Positions 15,261 through 21,995 of a stretch of 21,995 bases of DNA are shown here, in pieces. The notes below the pieces were generated by a model. The model saw only the letters and a list, made by a program, of their open reading frames with translations. It was not told the DNA's origin and searched no databases. The DNA comes from CAZWRK01 sp964635875 (lineage in GTDB: Bacteria; Pseudomonadota; Gammaproteobacteria; Burkholderiales; Aquaspirillaceae): positions 1-21,995 of the forward strand of contig CAZWRK010000065.1 of the NCBI GenBank assembly GCA_964635875.1, written 5' to 3'. The position numbers were made by a program, and so were the translations under genes. Every line of letters starts with the position of its first letter. Position 1 is the first letter of the stretch.

Positions 15261-16220
15261 TTAAACGCGAGCGTGTTCGATGGCGACCAAGAAGTTGTCG
15301 TTCAAGATCTTCGCAACGAACGTAGCCTTCCAACCGGAAGTTTCGCGCTGGTTCAACGGGTCAGAAGTACCACCGGAGCCCAACGGCTTTACGATGTTTT
15401 CTAACGCGTGACCGGAAATGCGGGAAGTACCGTAAGCGAACTTGGCGATGACCATGGTGACATAGACATCGATGTTGCTGGTACCCTGGCCGGTGTACAC
15501 TTTAGCATTGGTCGTTTCAAGGAAACGGATGCTGCTGTACTTGCCGAATTCACCGTCCATGCGGGAAGCAGGGTTGGCATAGAGCTCAACTTTGGTGAAG
15601 CCAGTGAAGCCGCGAATTTTCTTCACAGTGTAAGTATGCGCGATACCTACGAAACACGGAGGAAGCGGCACCGTGCTGATACCGGTGGAAGGATCCACGA
15701 AGGAGGTAATGTAGCGAGCATTAGCAGCCTTCAAGGTTTCCTCAGCGGTGTCCAAGTCGGTGGAGGCGAGCACGTCACCAGCGGCAACGTCAGAGGTCTG
15801 AGTGTTGCCGGAACCGGAATAAATGCGGTTCGTGGTGGCGGTGATCACGTCGCGGGTCAGCTGATCCAGCGTGTCGCCGGCCTGATCGCCCAACAGTTCG
15901 TTGGTTTCCATGCGAACCGGATCTTCGGTTTCCATGGTCAAGCGATCGGAAAGAATGATAAAGTCACCGTACTGCTGAACGGTCGCGGTGATGTCAGTTT
16001 TTGACAACTGGCTACCGGCCGGAGTAACGCCTTCTACCAACGGAGTGGTAGCCGCAGTCAAGTTGCCGTATCTGCGGAACTTGATGACGTTGCTGTTATT
16101 TTGCGGAATGTCCTTCACCATGCCGAAGCGGTTGTGAACCAGCAACGGAGTGGCTCGGAACAGTAAATCCCTGCTGTAGAAGGAATTTACATTGTCGATC
16201 TGAGTTTTTCCTGTAAGCAT
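15261..16220 (-). CDS. Major capsid protein, N4-gp56 family (319 aa)
   Basis: The protein matches the N4-gp56 capsid family (HK97 fold) in order and length. A helical start (DNVNSFYSRDLLFRATPLLV) leads to the E-loop-like VIKFRRYGNLTAATTPLVEG. Then comes the conserved TATVQQYGDFIILSDRL segment, a long middle helix (ETNELLGDQAGDTLDQLTRD), AANARYIT, a P-domain GIAHTYTVKKIRGF, and the family's C-terminal block SGWKATFVAKILNDNFLVAIEH. Many copies form the icosahedral shell. There is no N-terminal delta domain, in keeping with the separate scaffold gene upstream. The leader is A-rich with no SD (TTTAAAAACTAAA before ATG), notable for what should be the most abundant product. Neighbours are scaffold and decoration-like genes. 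Confidence 0.9.
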   Translation of the reverse strand: MLTGKTQIDNVNSFYSRDLLFRATPLLVHNRFGMVKDIPQNNSNVIKFRRYGNLTAATTPLVEGVTPAGSQLSKTDITATVQQYGDFIILSDRLTMETEDPVRMETNELLGDQAGDTLDQLTRDVITATTNRIYSGSGNTQTSDVAAGDVLASTDLDTAEETLKAANARYITSFVDPSTGISTVPLPPCFVGIAHTYTVKKIRGFTGFTKVELYANPASRMDGEFGKYSSIRFLETTNAKVYTGQGTSNIDVYVTMVIAKFAYGTSRISGHALENIVKPLGSGGTSDPLNQRETSGWKATFVAKILNDNFLVAIEHARV

Positions 16221-16262
16221 TTTAGTTTTTAAAGGAAATTAATTTTTTATTTTGCGGCAGGA

Positions 16263-16892
16263 CTAAACGCCCATCATCTTCCTGCGCTGAGCATCTATCT
16301 CCTCGCGAGAAGCGTTGGACCAGTCCCGTGTCGCAACACCCGATGAGGATTTCCTCCCGGTGGGAGCGATCGAAGCGTCTTCGACTTCCGTGGCTACTTT
16401 TTTCTCATTGATGATTTTTTTCATCACGGGGTCAGCTGCAGCTTCGTCGAGTGTCATGCTATTCGCTTTCGCAAACCTCACGACACTGTTCACTACTTCT
16501 TTAGGAATCCCTGGGTTATCCAACCTAAAGTCAGTGACAGCCTGAGAATTCCACCGCTGATCTTCTGCCGGCTGTGAGGCAGAAGCTGCGGGTTTAGCAG
16601 GTGCCGCGGCCGCTGCCGGCTTCGGTGCCTGACCGCCACCATTTTTACCGAGCTTCTCCTTGAAGTGGTTTTTCTGGTGAATGGCGGTTTTTAAAACGTT
16701 CGCATCCTTCTGGATTTTTTCCAGCCGGGCCACCTTGTCAGGATCCTCGGCATCTTCTTCTTTCCAGTTAAGAATGAAATCCTCATCCTCTTTGAGCTGC
16801 GTTCGCTGCTCCGGGGTGAGTTCTAAACCATCGTCATTTTCTAAGTCGGTGTTGTCCGCTCCGGCTTCAGCCGGATCTTGCACTGGGTCCAT
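16263..16892 (-). CDS. Scaffold-like head assembly protein (209 aa)
   Basis: Acidic N-terminus (LENDDGLELTPEQRTQLKED), a helical coiled-coil part with Lys and Glu, an Ala/Pro/Lys linker (QAPKPAAAAAPAKPAASASQ), and a helical C-terminal part that ends in a basic RDWSNASREEIDAQRRKMMG, the kind of tail that contacts the capsid protein. Size, composition and position directly before the capsid gene fit a scaffolding protein that is removed during head maturation. Start is set at the ATG with AAGGAG at 16897-16902; a weaker ATG lies 15 nt upstream. Its leader is duplicated before the 194-aa gene. No protease is visible near it. Confidence 0.65.
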   Translation of the reverse strand: MDPVQDPAEAGADNTDLENDDGLELTPEQRTQLKEDEDFILNWKEEDAEDPDKVARLEKIQKDANVLKTAIHQKNHFKEKLGKNGGGQAPKPAAAAAPAKPAASASQPAEDQRWNSQAVTDFRLDNPGIPKEVVNSVVRFAKANSMTLDEAAADPVMKKIINEKKVATEVEDASIAPTGRKSSSGVATRDWSNASREEIDAQRRKMMGV

Positions 16893-16929
16893 AAAACTCC
16901 TTGTCATTTTTTACCGAGCTTTTGTGCTC
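16888..16929 (-). repeat. Duplicated 42-nt leader, copy 2 (scaffold gene)
   Basis: Matches 14781-14822 at 38 of 42 positions, including the GAGC-ACAAAA-GCTC inverted repeat (16916-16929), the upstream ATG, the SD and the chosen start codon. Confidence 0.8.
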
Positions 16930-16952
16930 CGTTAAATTTTTTTATTAAACAA

Positions 16953-17249
16953 TTATCTGTACTGGCTCATCTCCGGTTTTTTCCGTGGCAGAGGCACCGC
17001 ATCCAACATAAACAGGTCCTTAAAAATGCTGCTGAGCACTATGACCGAATGTTGTGTTGCCGCGGCCGCCAGGCCGATGTTCATGTCTTCGCGCAGATTC
17101 ATAATATTTTTATAGTGATCTATGTTCTGCTCGACGACACTTTTGATGATCAGGTATTCCTTTGGGGAACTTTGAGCGAACCGCTGCAGCAATTCGCGCT
17201 CCTGATCGGAGAGAGTGGCTTTGAAGGGTTGATATTGATCTTCAGCCAT
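16953..17249 (-). CDS. Small helical protein between portal and scaffold (98 aa)
   Basis: Helical protein with no recognised family. It has an early helix (LSDQERELLQRFAQSSPKEY), a central helix with IIKSVVEQNIDHYKNIMNLR and a mildly hydrophobic third part (ATQHSVIVLSSIFKDLFML), then a basic end (PLPRKKPEMSQYR). A good SD (AAAGGA) precedes the ATG, which lies 11 nt after the portal stop. Position suggests a head-assembly or portal-associated helper. Function unknown. Confidence 0.6.
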   Translation of the reverse strand: MAEDQYQPFKATLSDQERELLQRFAQSSPKEYLIIKSVVEQNIDHYKNIMNLREDMNIGLAAAATQHSVIVLSSIFKDLFMLDAVPLPRKKPEMSQYR

Positions 17250-17260
17250 TCAGATCCTTT

Positions 17261-19213
17261 CTACTGCGCCGGTACCGCCTGCGGAACCTTAGCCGCGGGA
17301 ACCGTTGCGCCAGTGCTTAATTGTTTAATCTTTGCCATCCCATCACCGCCCTGGAACGCCGGGTTTAATGCCGGGTTTGTCGGACGTTGATTGATAGAAT
17401 TAATATCCAGCGGCGATACTCCTGCCTGTTCCATGATGATGTTTAAAATCTTCATGAGCCTCTCGTCCTGCAACACTACCGGATTCGCTACTATATTCTG
17501 GAAAATATTTGTCAGGGTTTCGAGGTTGGTAGCCTTCGCGTCATTCTCTCCGGTCACGACTACTTTAATCGAATATTTCAGGTTCAAGTAATAATTGAGT
17601 TCAACCTTAACCTGCTTCGGTCCTTTAGCCAGCTGGTCTTTCACAAACGTACCGACAAGATCCATGATGTCCGCGGTCGGCATCGCGCTGTTCATCAGGA
17701 TATACCGCTTCAGCGCATCGTACTGGAAAAGTTTTCTGCGACCGGTGTTATAAATCTCCAAGTCATCGATACTGTCAGTCAGATCAAGAATATGCTCCTT
17801 GGTCAAACTTTGGGCGAATGACGGCAGCATCCAGACATTGAATACGTCTTCGATGAACAACCCCATTTTCTCCCGGATGTATTCGAAAGTTTTATTTGCC
17901 GAAGACAGCTGCTGGCTACCGAGTTTGTACGGAGTACCTGAAGGCAAACTCTCTCCGGAAACTATTTCATAAGAATTACAGAGCCGGTCAGCCTGGTCTT
18001 CGATGCGCTTTAGCTCATCGACATACTGGCTGAAGGCCCGGATCTCAGTCGGAATGGCCGTGATCTCAGACTTCGAAGTAGTAATATCGCCGTCCTTCAT
18101 GTCATCGTAAACATTGTGTACGGCCAAATTATCGCGGGTCTGGTAGACGTGAATAGATCCGATGCGGAGGCCCTGGTAGAACCTATTAGTGAGCTCATTG
18201 GCTTTTTCGATCAGCGGGAAGCAGAGTTCGTAGTTACCAACACCAAGCCAGCGACCCTTACGCCTGCGGGAGTGAACCTCCTTATAAGGGAAATTCTCCC
18301 GATCGGTTTCCTGAATGTAGAGAACGTGCTCGGTATTTCCGTCGTCTACGCCGGCAACGATCGCCATGACGTAAACAGTGCGGTTGCTGGAAGTCGGATC
18401 CGGAGCCTGATAGACACCGGTTTCGGTTTCGATCTGATTGCGCTTGTAGGCTTTGTACATGTCTTCCGGAATTTCGCCCCACATTTCATAAACTTCATAG
18501 TAAGGCGTGTACTCATCGACAAAGTTAAAAGCCGACTGCATTTGCTGGCCGTCAGTCGAAAGGAAATTAATTCGGTGAACAGACTTGCCGGAATTGATCA
18601 AACGCTGCACTTCGTCCTGGTCCCAAACCTTCTTTGAAAGAAGATCGTACTGGCAAAGCAGGTGCCTCTCGATAACCATTCCGTCCCGGAGGTTTTTAAC
18701 CGCCGGGTCATTCATGAGGTTGATCAGCTCCACGTTGGCAACATCTATGTTACCGTTTTCATCTTTGATTTTTTTCCAAACAAAAGTTCCAAATACGGGA
18801 ATATCATCGGAGATCTCGTTGAGCTTCACTCCGAAGCCAGTGGTCTTGGCATATCCCATAAACTCGCGCCTGAGCAGCCACGACTTCAGGTAAGCGTTTT
18901 CGGTTTCGGCTTTGATGTACACGTCCTTGGTGCCGAGGTTTACGGACTTAGACATCTGATCGTTGCGGTGGGTCATTAAGTCGTAAAAATATTTCGGGTT
19001 GCCATCGTCGTCGGTGGGCCCGGATTCGAACTGGTTATAAAGATAGAAGTAGGTGCGTTTCACCACTTCGTACTGATTATGCTTTAAGCCCGGAACGATC
19101 TCGATTTCGCGGGTCAAAAAGTTGTGTTTGAAATTATGAACCAACTGCTTCATGCTTCCCGGCCGGCGGCCGTCCGGGTTAGCTGTCATTTGGAATTGTT
19201 TGTTTGGATCCAT
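17261..19213 (-). CDS. Portal protein (650 aa)
   Basis: Large portal-type protein. Supporting segments are the N-terminal FDLMTHRND-like start (KYFYDLMTHRNDQMSKSV), a beta-rich wing (PVFGTFVWKKIKDENGN), an RRRKGRWLGVGNYELCFPL stretch, the stem/crown-like helix region YEIVSGESLPSGTPYKLGSQ followed by KTFEYIREKMGLFIEDVFN, and a C-terminal NPVVLQDERLMKILNIIMEQ. These are typical of portals from large podovirus-like phages. Twelve copies would form the DNA channel and bind the terminase. The 650 residues are at the long end of the usual range. It starts 1 nt after the stop of the terminase and has no SD, so coupled translation is likely. Confidence 0.78.
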   Translation of the reverse strand: MDPNKQFQMTANPDGRRPGSMKQLVHNFKHNFLTREIEIVPGLKHNQYEVVKRTYFYLYNQFESGPTDDDGNPKYFYDLMTHRNDQMSKSVNLGTKDVYIKAETENAYLKSWLLRREFMGYAKTTGFGVKLNEISDDIPVFGTFVWKKIKDENGNIDVANVELINLMNDPAVKNLRDGMVIERHLLCQYDLLSKKVWDQDEVQRLINSGKSVHRINFLSTDGQQMQSAFNFVDEYTPYYEVYEMWGEIPEDMYKAYKRNQIETETGVYQAPDPTSSNRTVYVMAIVAGVDDGNTEHVLYIQETDRENFPYKEVHSRRRKGRWLGVGNYELCFPLIEKANELTNRFYQGLRIGSIHVYQTRDNLAVHNVYDDMKDGDITTSKSEITAIPTEIRAFSQYVDELKRIEDQADRLCNSYEIVSGESLPSGTPYKLGSQQLSSANKTFEYIREKMGLFIEDVFNVWMLPSFAQSLTKEHILDLTDSIDDLEIYNTGRRKLFQYDALKRYILMNSAMPTADIMDLVGTFVKDQLAKGPKQVKVELNYYLNLKYSIKVVVTGENDAKATNLETLTNIFQNIVANPVVLQDERLMKILNIIMEQAGVSPLDINSINQRPTNPALNPAFQGGDGMAKIKQLSTGATVPAAKVPQAVPAQ

Positions 19214-19214
19214 A

Positions 19215-21125
19215 TTATCTAAAAGTATTTAATTTGTTTGGGTTTCTCATTTTAGCCCGACGTTGTTCGATCGCCGCTTCCTGCTGCGGATCGAGCTGGC
19301 CGCGGGTTGCGTATTTTCTCCCCTGCCAGGCTATCGCGCATCCGGTTAAAAGGTCGAAGTGCCTGGTGGTAGTCGGTCCGACCGTAACCTGCAGCGCATC
19401 CTCTTTATTGAATTTTTTAGCTTCAAGCAGGATGCCCTGGTCAGGAATGTAAAGATCTTCGTCATCAAACGCCGCGGAGAGTTCGTTCATCATGATCGGC
19501 TTGGTGCCGATCGTAGTCAGCCAGCCGAGCTTCTGAGTAACCTGCACCTCGGTCAGTCCTTCCCGCATCTGCGTGTAAACGTTGTCATAAATGCCGGCCA
19601 GGGTGACGCAAGTGGTAAGACCGACGTTGTTGGCTTCCGGAATCGCGATACAGCCTCCGTACCAGATACAGGCTTTTTTAATATCGTGCGCGAAGGAAAC
19701 CGGGTCGATCGTATTGCTCTTATAAGTCAGCACGACTTCTTTAGTGGTATAGTCGATTACGACAATGGTGCTGGAATCTTTTTTCACGCCCTGGCTAACG
19801 TCCGCGCCGCAGCCATACAAATGGCCGCGCACATATTCTTTGTAAAACAGGAAATCTCCGTCAGTCCGCATCGGTTTCCGGACCCAGGTGTTAAGCATCT
19901 GCTCGACCTTAACCCCGTTGAACATTTTATTCCCGGAGGAAATAAACGCTTCGGTCGGGGTCGAGGGGTGCTCCTGCTGCATCTTTCCTTTTTGGGTTTT
20001 CTTTTCCAAAAAGTACCAGTTCTTGAACGTCTGCGGCAGCATGATATGCAGATCCGATTCCAGTTTTTTGAGATACACCTCAGTGTCCTGATCGATCGGG
20101 ACCTCACCTTCGACTTGGTTCGCCAGGTTTTGGTACCAGGGGAAGAAGAAGAATTTGAAATCCTTTACCGTCAGCTGCCGGCCGGACTGCTGCAGTTCCA
20201 TGGCATCCATGCAGATGTCATAAAAGTGCCCGTCTTCGCCTTCAGCCGTCGATTCGATAAACACCAGTCCTTTGTTTGCAGCCGGCAAGGTACCGGTAAT
20301 AATTTCCTCAGCTTTTTCCGGGAACTGCGCGCAAAGTTTTCCGAACTCGGTTATCAGAACGGCCTGGTAGGTACCGGAACGCAAAGAAGTGGAGATCATC
20401 ATGAACGAGCCGTTTGAAAATTCGTACTCGCTCTTGCTGTCGCCGGTGGTCGTAAGACCCAAAAATTCTTTGAGCTCCGGCAACATGTTTTCCCAGGCGA
20501 CTTTTATCTTGCGGAAAATAACAGTAGCGTCCTTCTGCGTGTGGGCGATGATGCCGATATTTTTATTTCGATTGAAAAGAGCGTAATCCAACAAAAACAA
20601 ACAAATGAAAGTAGTGAACCCAAGTTGCCGCGCCTTCAGAATGACATTCTTCCAGTGCATATTCTTCAGCAGCCACTTCTGAGCTTCGCGCAATTTGAAT
20701 TTTACCAACTGCCCGTCTTCGTTTACGACATAATACAAATTTTCAAGCCGCCACGCCCGGTCCAAAATCCTTACATCAAATCTTTCCAGCCCCATGTAAT
20801 CCGTCGAGGGGATAGGATTCACATAGTCTTGGAAATCTTCGAGGTAACTATTCCCGACGCGGGCCGGGGCTTCGCCAATAACAGGATCAAGAGGCAGACT
20901 AACGCGATCAGTATTGTAAAAAGAACGGTCTTCAGAATTAGTGAAACCAACACTCTCGTCAGAGAGATGAGCTTCTGCCTCCCGTGCTGGCTGAGGTTGG
21001 TTGGCCACGGCGTTAGCCGTAGCCTCGGCATCCTGGATAAAATTTTCTGCCACAGCGTCTGCTGTTTTTTCTCCGGAGAGAAAAGATGCGAGTTTGTTGG
21101 CATGAGCGTTGGTGTTAGTTTCCAT
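19215..21125 (-). CDS. terL: Terminase large subunit (636 aa)
   Basis: ATPase-nuclease of DNA packaging. The ATPase domain has a Walker-A-like KARQLGFTT at 164-172, a Walker B VLITE at 256-260 and motif III ESTAEG at 291-296. The RNase H-fold nuclease has Asp442 in GCGADVSQG, Glu497 in AIPEANN and an acidic cluster in AAFDDEDLY (about 551-559). Residues 1-110 form an Ala/Glu/Asp-rich disordered extension before the usual domain start (LERFDVRILDRAWRL), making it longer than the 450-550 residues usual for the family. It pairs with the small subunit just upstream and with the portal downstream. AGGA before the ATG is a weak SD. Confidence 0.92.
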   Translation of the reverse strand: METNTNAHANKLASFLSGEKTADAVAENFIQDAEATANAVANQPQPAREAEAHLSDESVGFTNSEDRSFYNTDRVSLPLDPVIGEAPARVGNSYLEDFQDYVNPIPSTDYMGLERFDVRILDRAWRLENLYYVVNEDGQLVKFKLREAQKWLLKNMHWKNVILKARQLGFTTFICLFLLDYALFNRNKNIGIIAHTQKDATVIFRKIKVAWENMLPELKEFLGLTTTGDSKSEYEFSNGSFMMISTSLRSGTYQAVLITEFGKLCAQFPEKAEEIITGTLPAANKGLVFIESTAEGEDGHFYDICMDAMELQQSGRQLTVKDFKFFFFPWYQNLANQVEGEVPIDQDTEVYLKKLESDLHIMLPQTFKNWYFLEKKTQKGKMQQEHPSTPTEAFISSGNKMFNGVKVEQMLNTWVRKPMRTDGDFLFYKEYVRGHLYGCGADVSQGVKKDSSTIVVIDYTTKEVVLTYKSNTIDPVSFAHDIKKACIWYGGCIAIPEANNVGLTTCVTLAGIYDNVYTQMREGLTEVQVTQKLGWLTTIGTKPIMMNELSAAFDDEDLYIPDQGILLEAKKFNKEDALQVTVGPTTTRHFDLLTGCAIAWQGRKYATRGQLDPQQEAAIEQRRAKMRNPNKLNTFR

Positions 21126-21145
21126 AAGTCCTATTCAATTTTGTT

Positions 21146-21808
21146 TTACACATCTACGTCATCAAATGGGTTGTGACTTTTTTCGGCTTTGTCCAGAATT
21201 TTATTCAAGTCCACGGTTCGCTTCAACACTTCAGTCTTGTCGCGCATATCGGTAAGGTTCGTAGCGGCGAACTTGGCAAACGTCGGATCGTAATTTTTCA
21301 AAAGCCCGTTGTCGATCAAAAATTCTTTGATGATCGCGCTGCAGGCTTCGTAGCTTTCAGCAAATTCCGGATAAGCCTTGGCCCATTTTTTTAAAATTTT
21401 TTCCGTAACGCCGATCTCCCTGGCGAATTCGGAAAAGTGCGGCGGGGGATTCGGAACCTGTCGTTCCTTCGTTCGCTCCTCGCCATTTTTCCAGTAAGCG
21501 GTTTCAATAACCGTGCGGTATTTTGGTTTATTTACGAACCAAAGATACATATTCTCAGCAAAAATCGGATCGTACGGCACAACATCGTAGCTCTTGGATT
21601 TTAACGCGTCTAAAAATTTTGCCGGTTTTTTTTCTGAAACTTGTAAGTTAGAAGGTGCCAAAATTGGGGAAGATTTTGCAGAGGGGCCCCCCGCCAAAAT
21701 TTCGGCCGGTCGCGCGTCTTGCCCGCCGGGGGCGGTAGTGGGGGGTATGATTTCGGGTTTCGAATTCTGACCCTTTATAAAATTTTGCAGCGCGTCCCCG
21801 TGTGCCAT
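21146..21808 (-). CDS. terS: Terminase small subunit (220 aa)
   Basis: After a Pro/Ala/Ser-rich N-terminal 65 residues there is the DNA-binding part typical of small terminases: HFSEFAREIGVTEKILKKWA (helix-turn-helix), then KAYPEFAESYEACSAIIKEF, LIDNGLLKNYDPTFAKFAAT and NLTDMRDKTEV. This is the gp3-like/packaging recognition family. It would form a ring that recognises the viral start site and loads the large subunit. It lies 20 nt before terL. There is no SD in the leader. It is the first gene of the packaging operon, behind the hairpin at 21837-21877. Exact family assignment is from pattern only. Confidence 0.8.
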   Translation of the reverse strand: MAHGDALQNFIKGQNSKPEIIPPTTAPGGQDARPAEILAGGPSAKSSPILAPSNLQVSEKKPAKFLDALKSKSYDVVPYDPIFAENMYLWFVNKPKYRTVIETAYWKNGEERTKERQVPNPPPHFSEFAREIGVTEKILKKWAKAYPEFAESYEACSAIIKEFLIDNGLLKNYDPTFAKFAATNLTDMRDKTEVLKRTVDLNKILDKAEKSHNPFDDVDV

Positions 21809-21995
21809 TGTATTTTGATTTAAAGTCTTTTTGTTTCGCGCGGCGGGCAGCGCGTTAAACGTTGCCCGCCGTCCGCGCCTATGGCAAAACCAACAATTAA
21901 AGCATAGCGCAAAATATGCAAGATTACTATATAAAAAATTCCTGGTAAACGAACATCAAACAGCCCGCGCCGCCGTGGAACCACCACCGGCAGCA
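21809..21995. other. Right-edge intergenic region, no supported gene
   Basis: 187 nt that hold the inverted repeat and an A/T-rich segment around 21890-21950. A minus-strand frame stays open from the edge for about 58 codons with a hydrophobic run, but it crosses the hairpin and ends just before the small-terminase gene; no SD or start is visible. A TTGATG/TTTATA pair at about 18-nt spacing could be a weak promoter for the packaging operon. Confidence 0.4.
21837..21877 (-). promoter_or_regulatory. Long GC-rich inverted repeat upstream of the small terminase
   Basis: CGGCGGGCA (21841-21849) pairs with TGCCCGCCG (21863-21871), flanked by CGCG/CGCG (21837-21840 with 21874-21877, 2-nt bulge); the inner loop holds a CGTT-A-AACG dyad (21853-21861). 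No U-tract on either strand. It lies 29 nt before the small terminase start. Operator, packaging-site or end-processing hairpin are all possible; the bases alone do not choose. Confidence 0.5.

Noticed and set aside
19359..20417. Plus-strand 352-aa frame opposite the large terminase
   Set aside because: Antisense to a terminase with all motifs intact; no start signal and no recognisable protein features.
5..21808. tRNA genes, integrase, attachment sites or insertion sequences
   Set aside because: No cloverleaf, recombinase motif or transposase was seen; intergenic spaces are too short for most of these.
21820..21995. Partial minus-strand gene entering from the right edge with a hydrophobic segment
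   Set aside because: The open frame runs through an AT-rich region and the GC hairpin, has no start or family signal, and is likely to be chance.

Overview
This 22 kb window is the virion-structure and DNA-packaging block of a tailed double-stranded DNA bacteriophage (Caudoviricetes). It is almost certainly an uncultivated phage from a metagenomic assembly, because it contains an exact 100-N scaffold gap. All convincing genes lie on the minus strand, so transcription runs from right to left. The standard bacterial code fits, with TAA, TAG and TGA all used as stops. The host cannot be named from this window. Roughly 12 of 20 starts have A/T-rich leaders with no Shine-Dalgarno (SD) sequence, while a few genes have very good ones. 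That mixed pattern occurs in hosts with relaxed SD dependence (Bacteroidota is one possibility), but this is only inference.

Layout in transcription order: a 187-nt right edge with a strong hairpin; small terminase; large terminase; portal; a 98-aa protein; scaffold-like protein; N4-gp56-type major capsid protein; small head protein; a 194-aa acidic structural protein; head-tail adaptor-like protein; a collagen-like fibre with two carbohydrate-binding-like modules (interrupted by the gap); a concanavalin-like lectin; a GT2 glycosyltransferase with a helical-repeat tail; a holin/XhlA-like protein; a propeller-like tail protein; two low-complexity virion proteins; a 1534-aa polyvalent protein with an HEVSH zinc-peptidase motif; two very small zinc-ribbon genes; and a papain-like (C1 fold) cysteine peptidase at the left end. 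No tail tube, sheath or classical tape measure is visible. With the N4-gp56 capsid and giant internal-type protein, this suggests a podovirus-like virion (inference).

The terminases load DNA through the portal into a shell built by capsid protein and scaffold. The adaptor and head proteins complete the head. The fibre, lectin and propeller proteins are candidates for host-surface binding. The 1534-aa protein and the C1 peptidase are candidates for ejection or cell-envelope functions. The glycosyltransferase may modify a virion or host surface.

The least explained signals are: (1) a 126-nt intergenic leader with two mutually exclusive long stems directly in front of the SD of a zinc-ribbon gene; (2) a 42-nt leader duplicated in front of the scaffold and the 194-aa gene; (3) a series of GC-rich hairpins without U-tracts between head genes; (4) a scaffold gap flanked by two identical 55-nt copies, which indicates the collagen gene is one intact gene broken by assembly.
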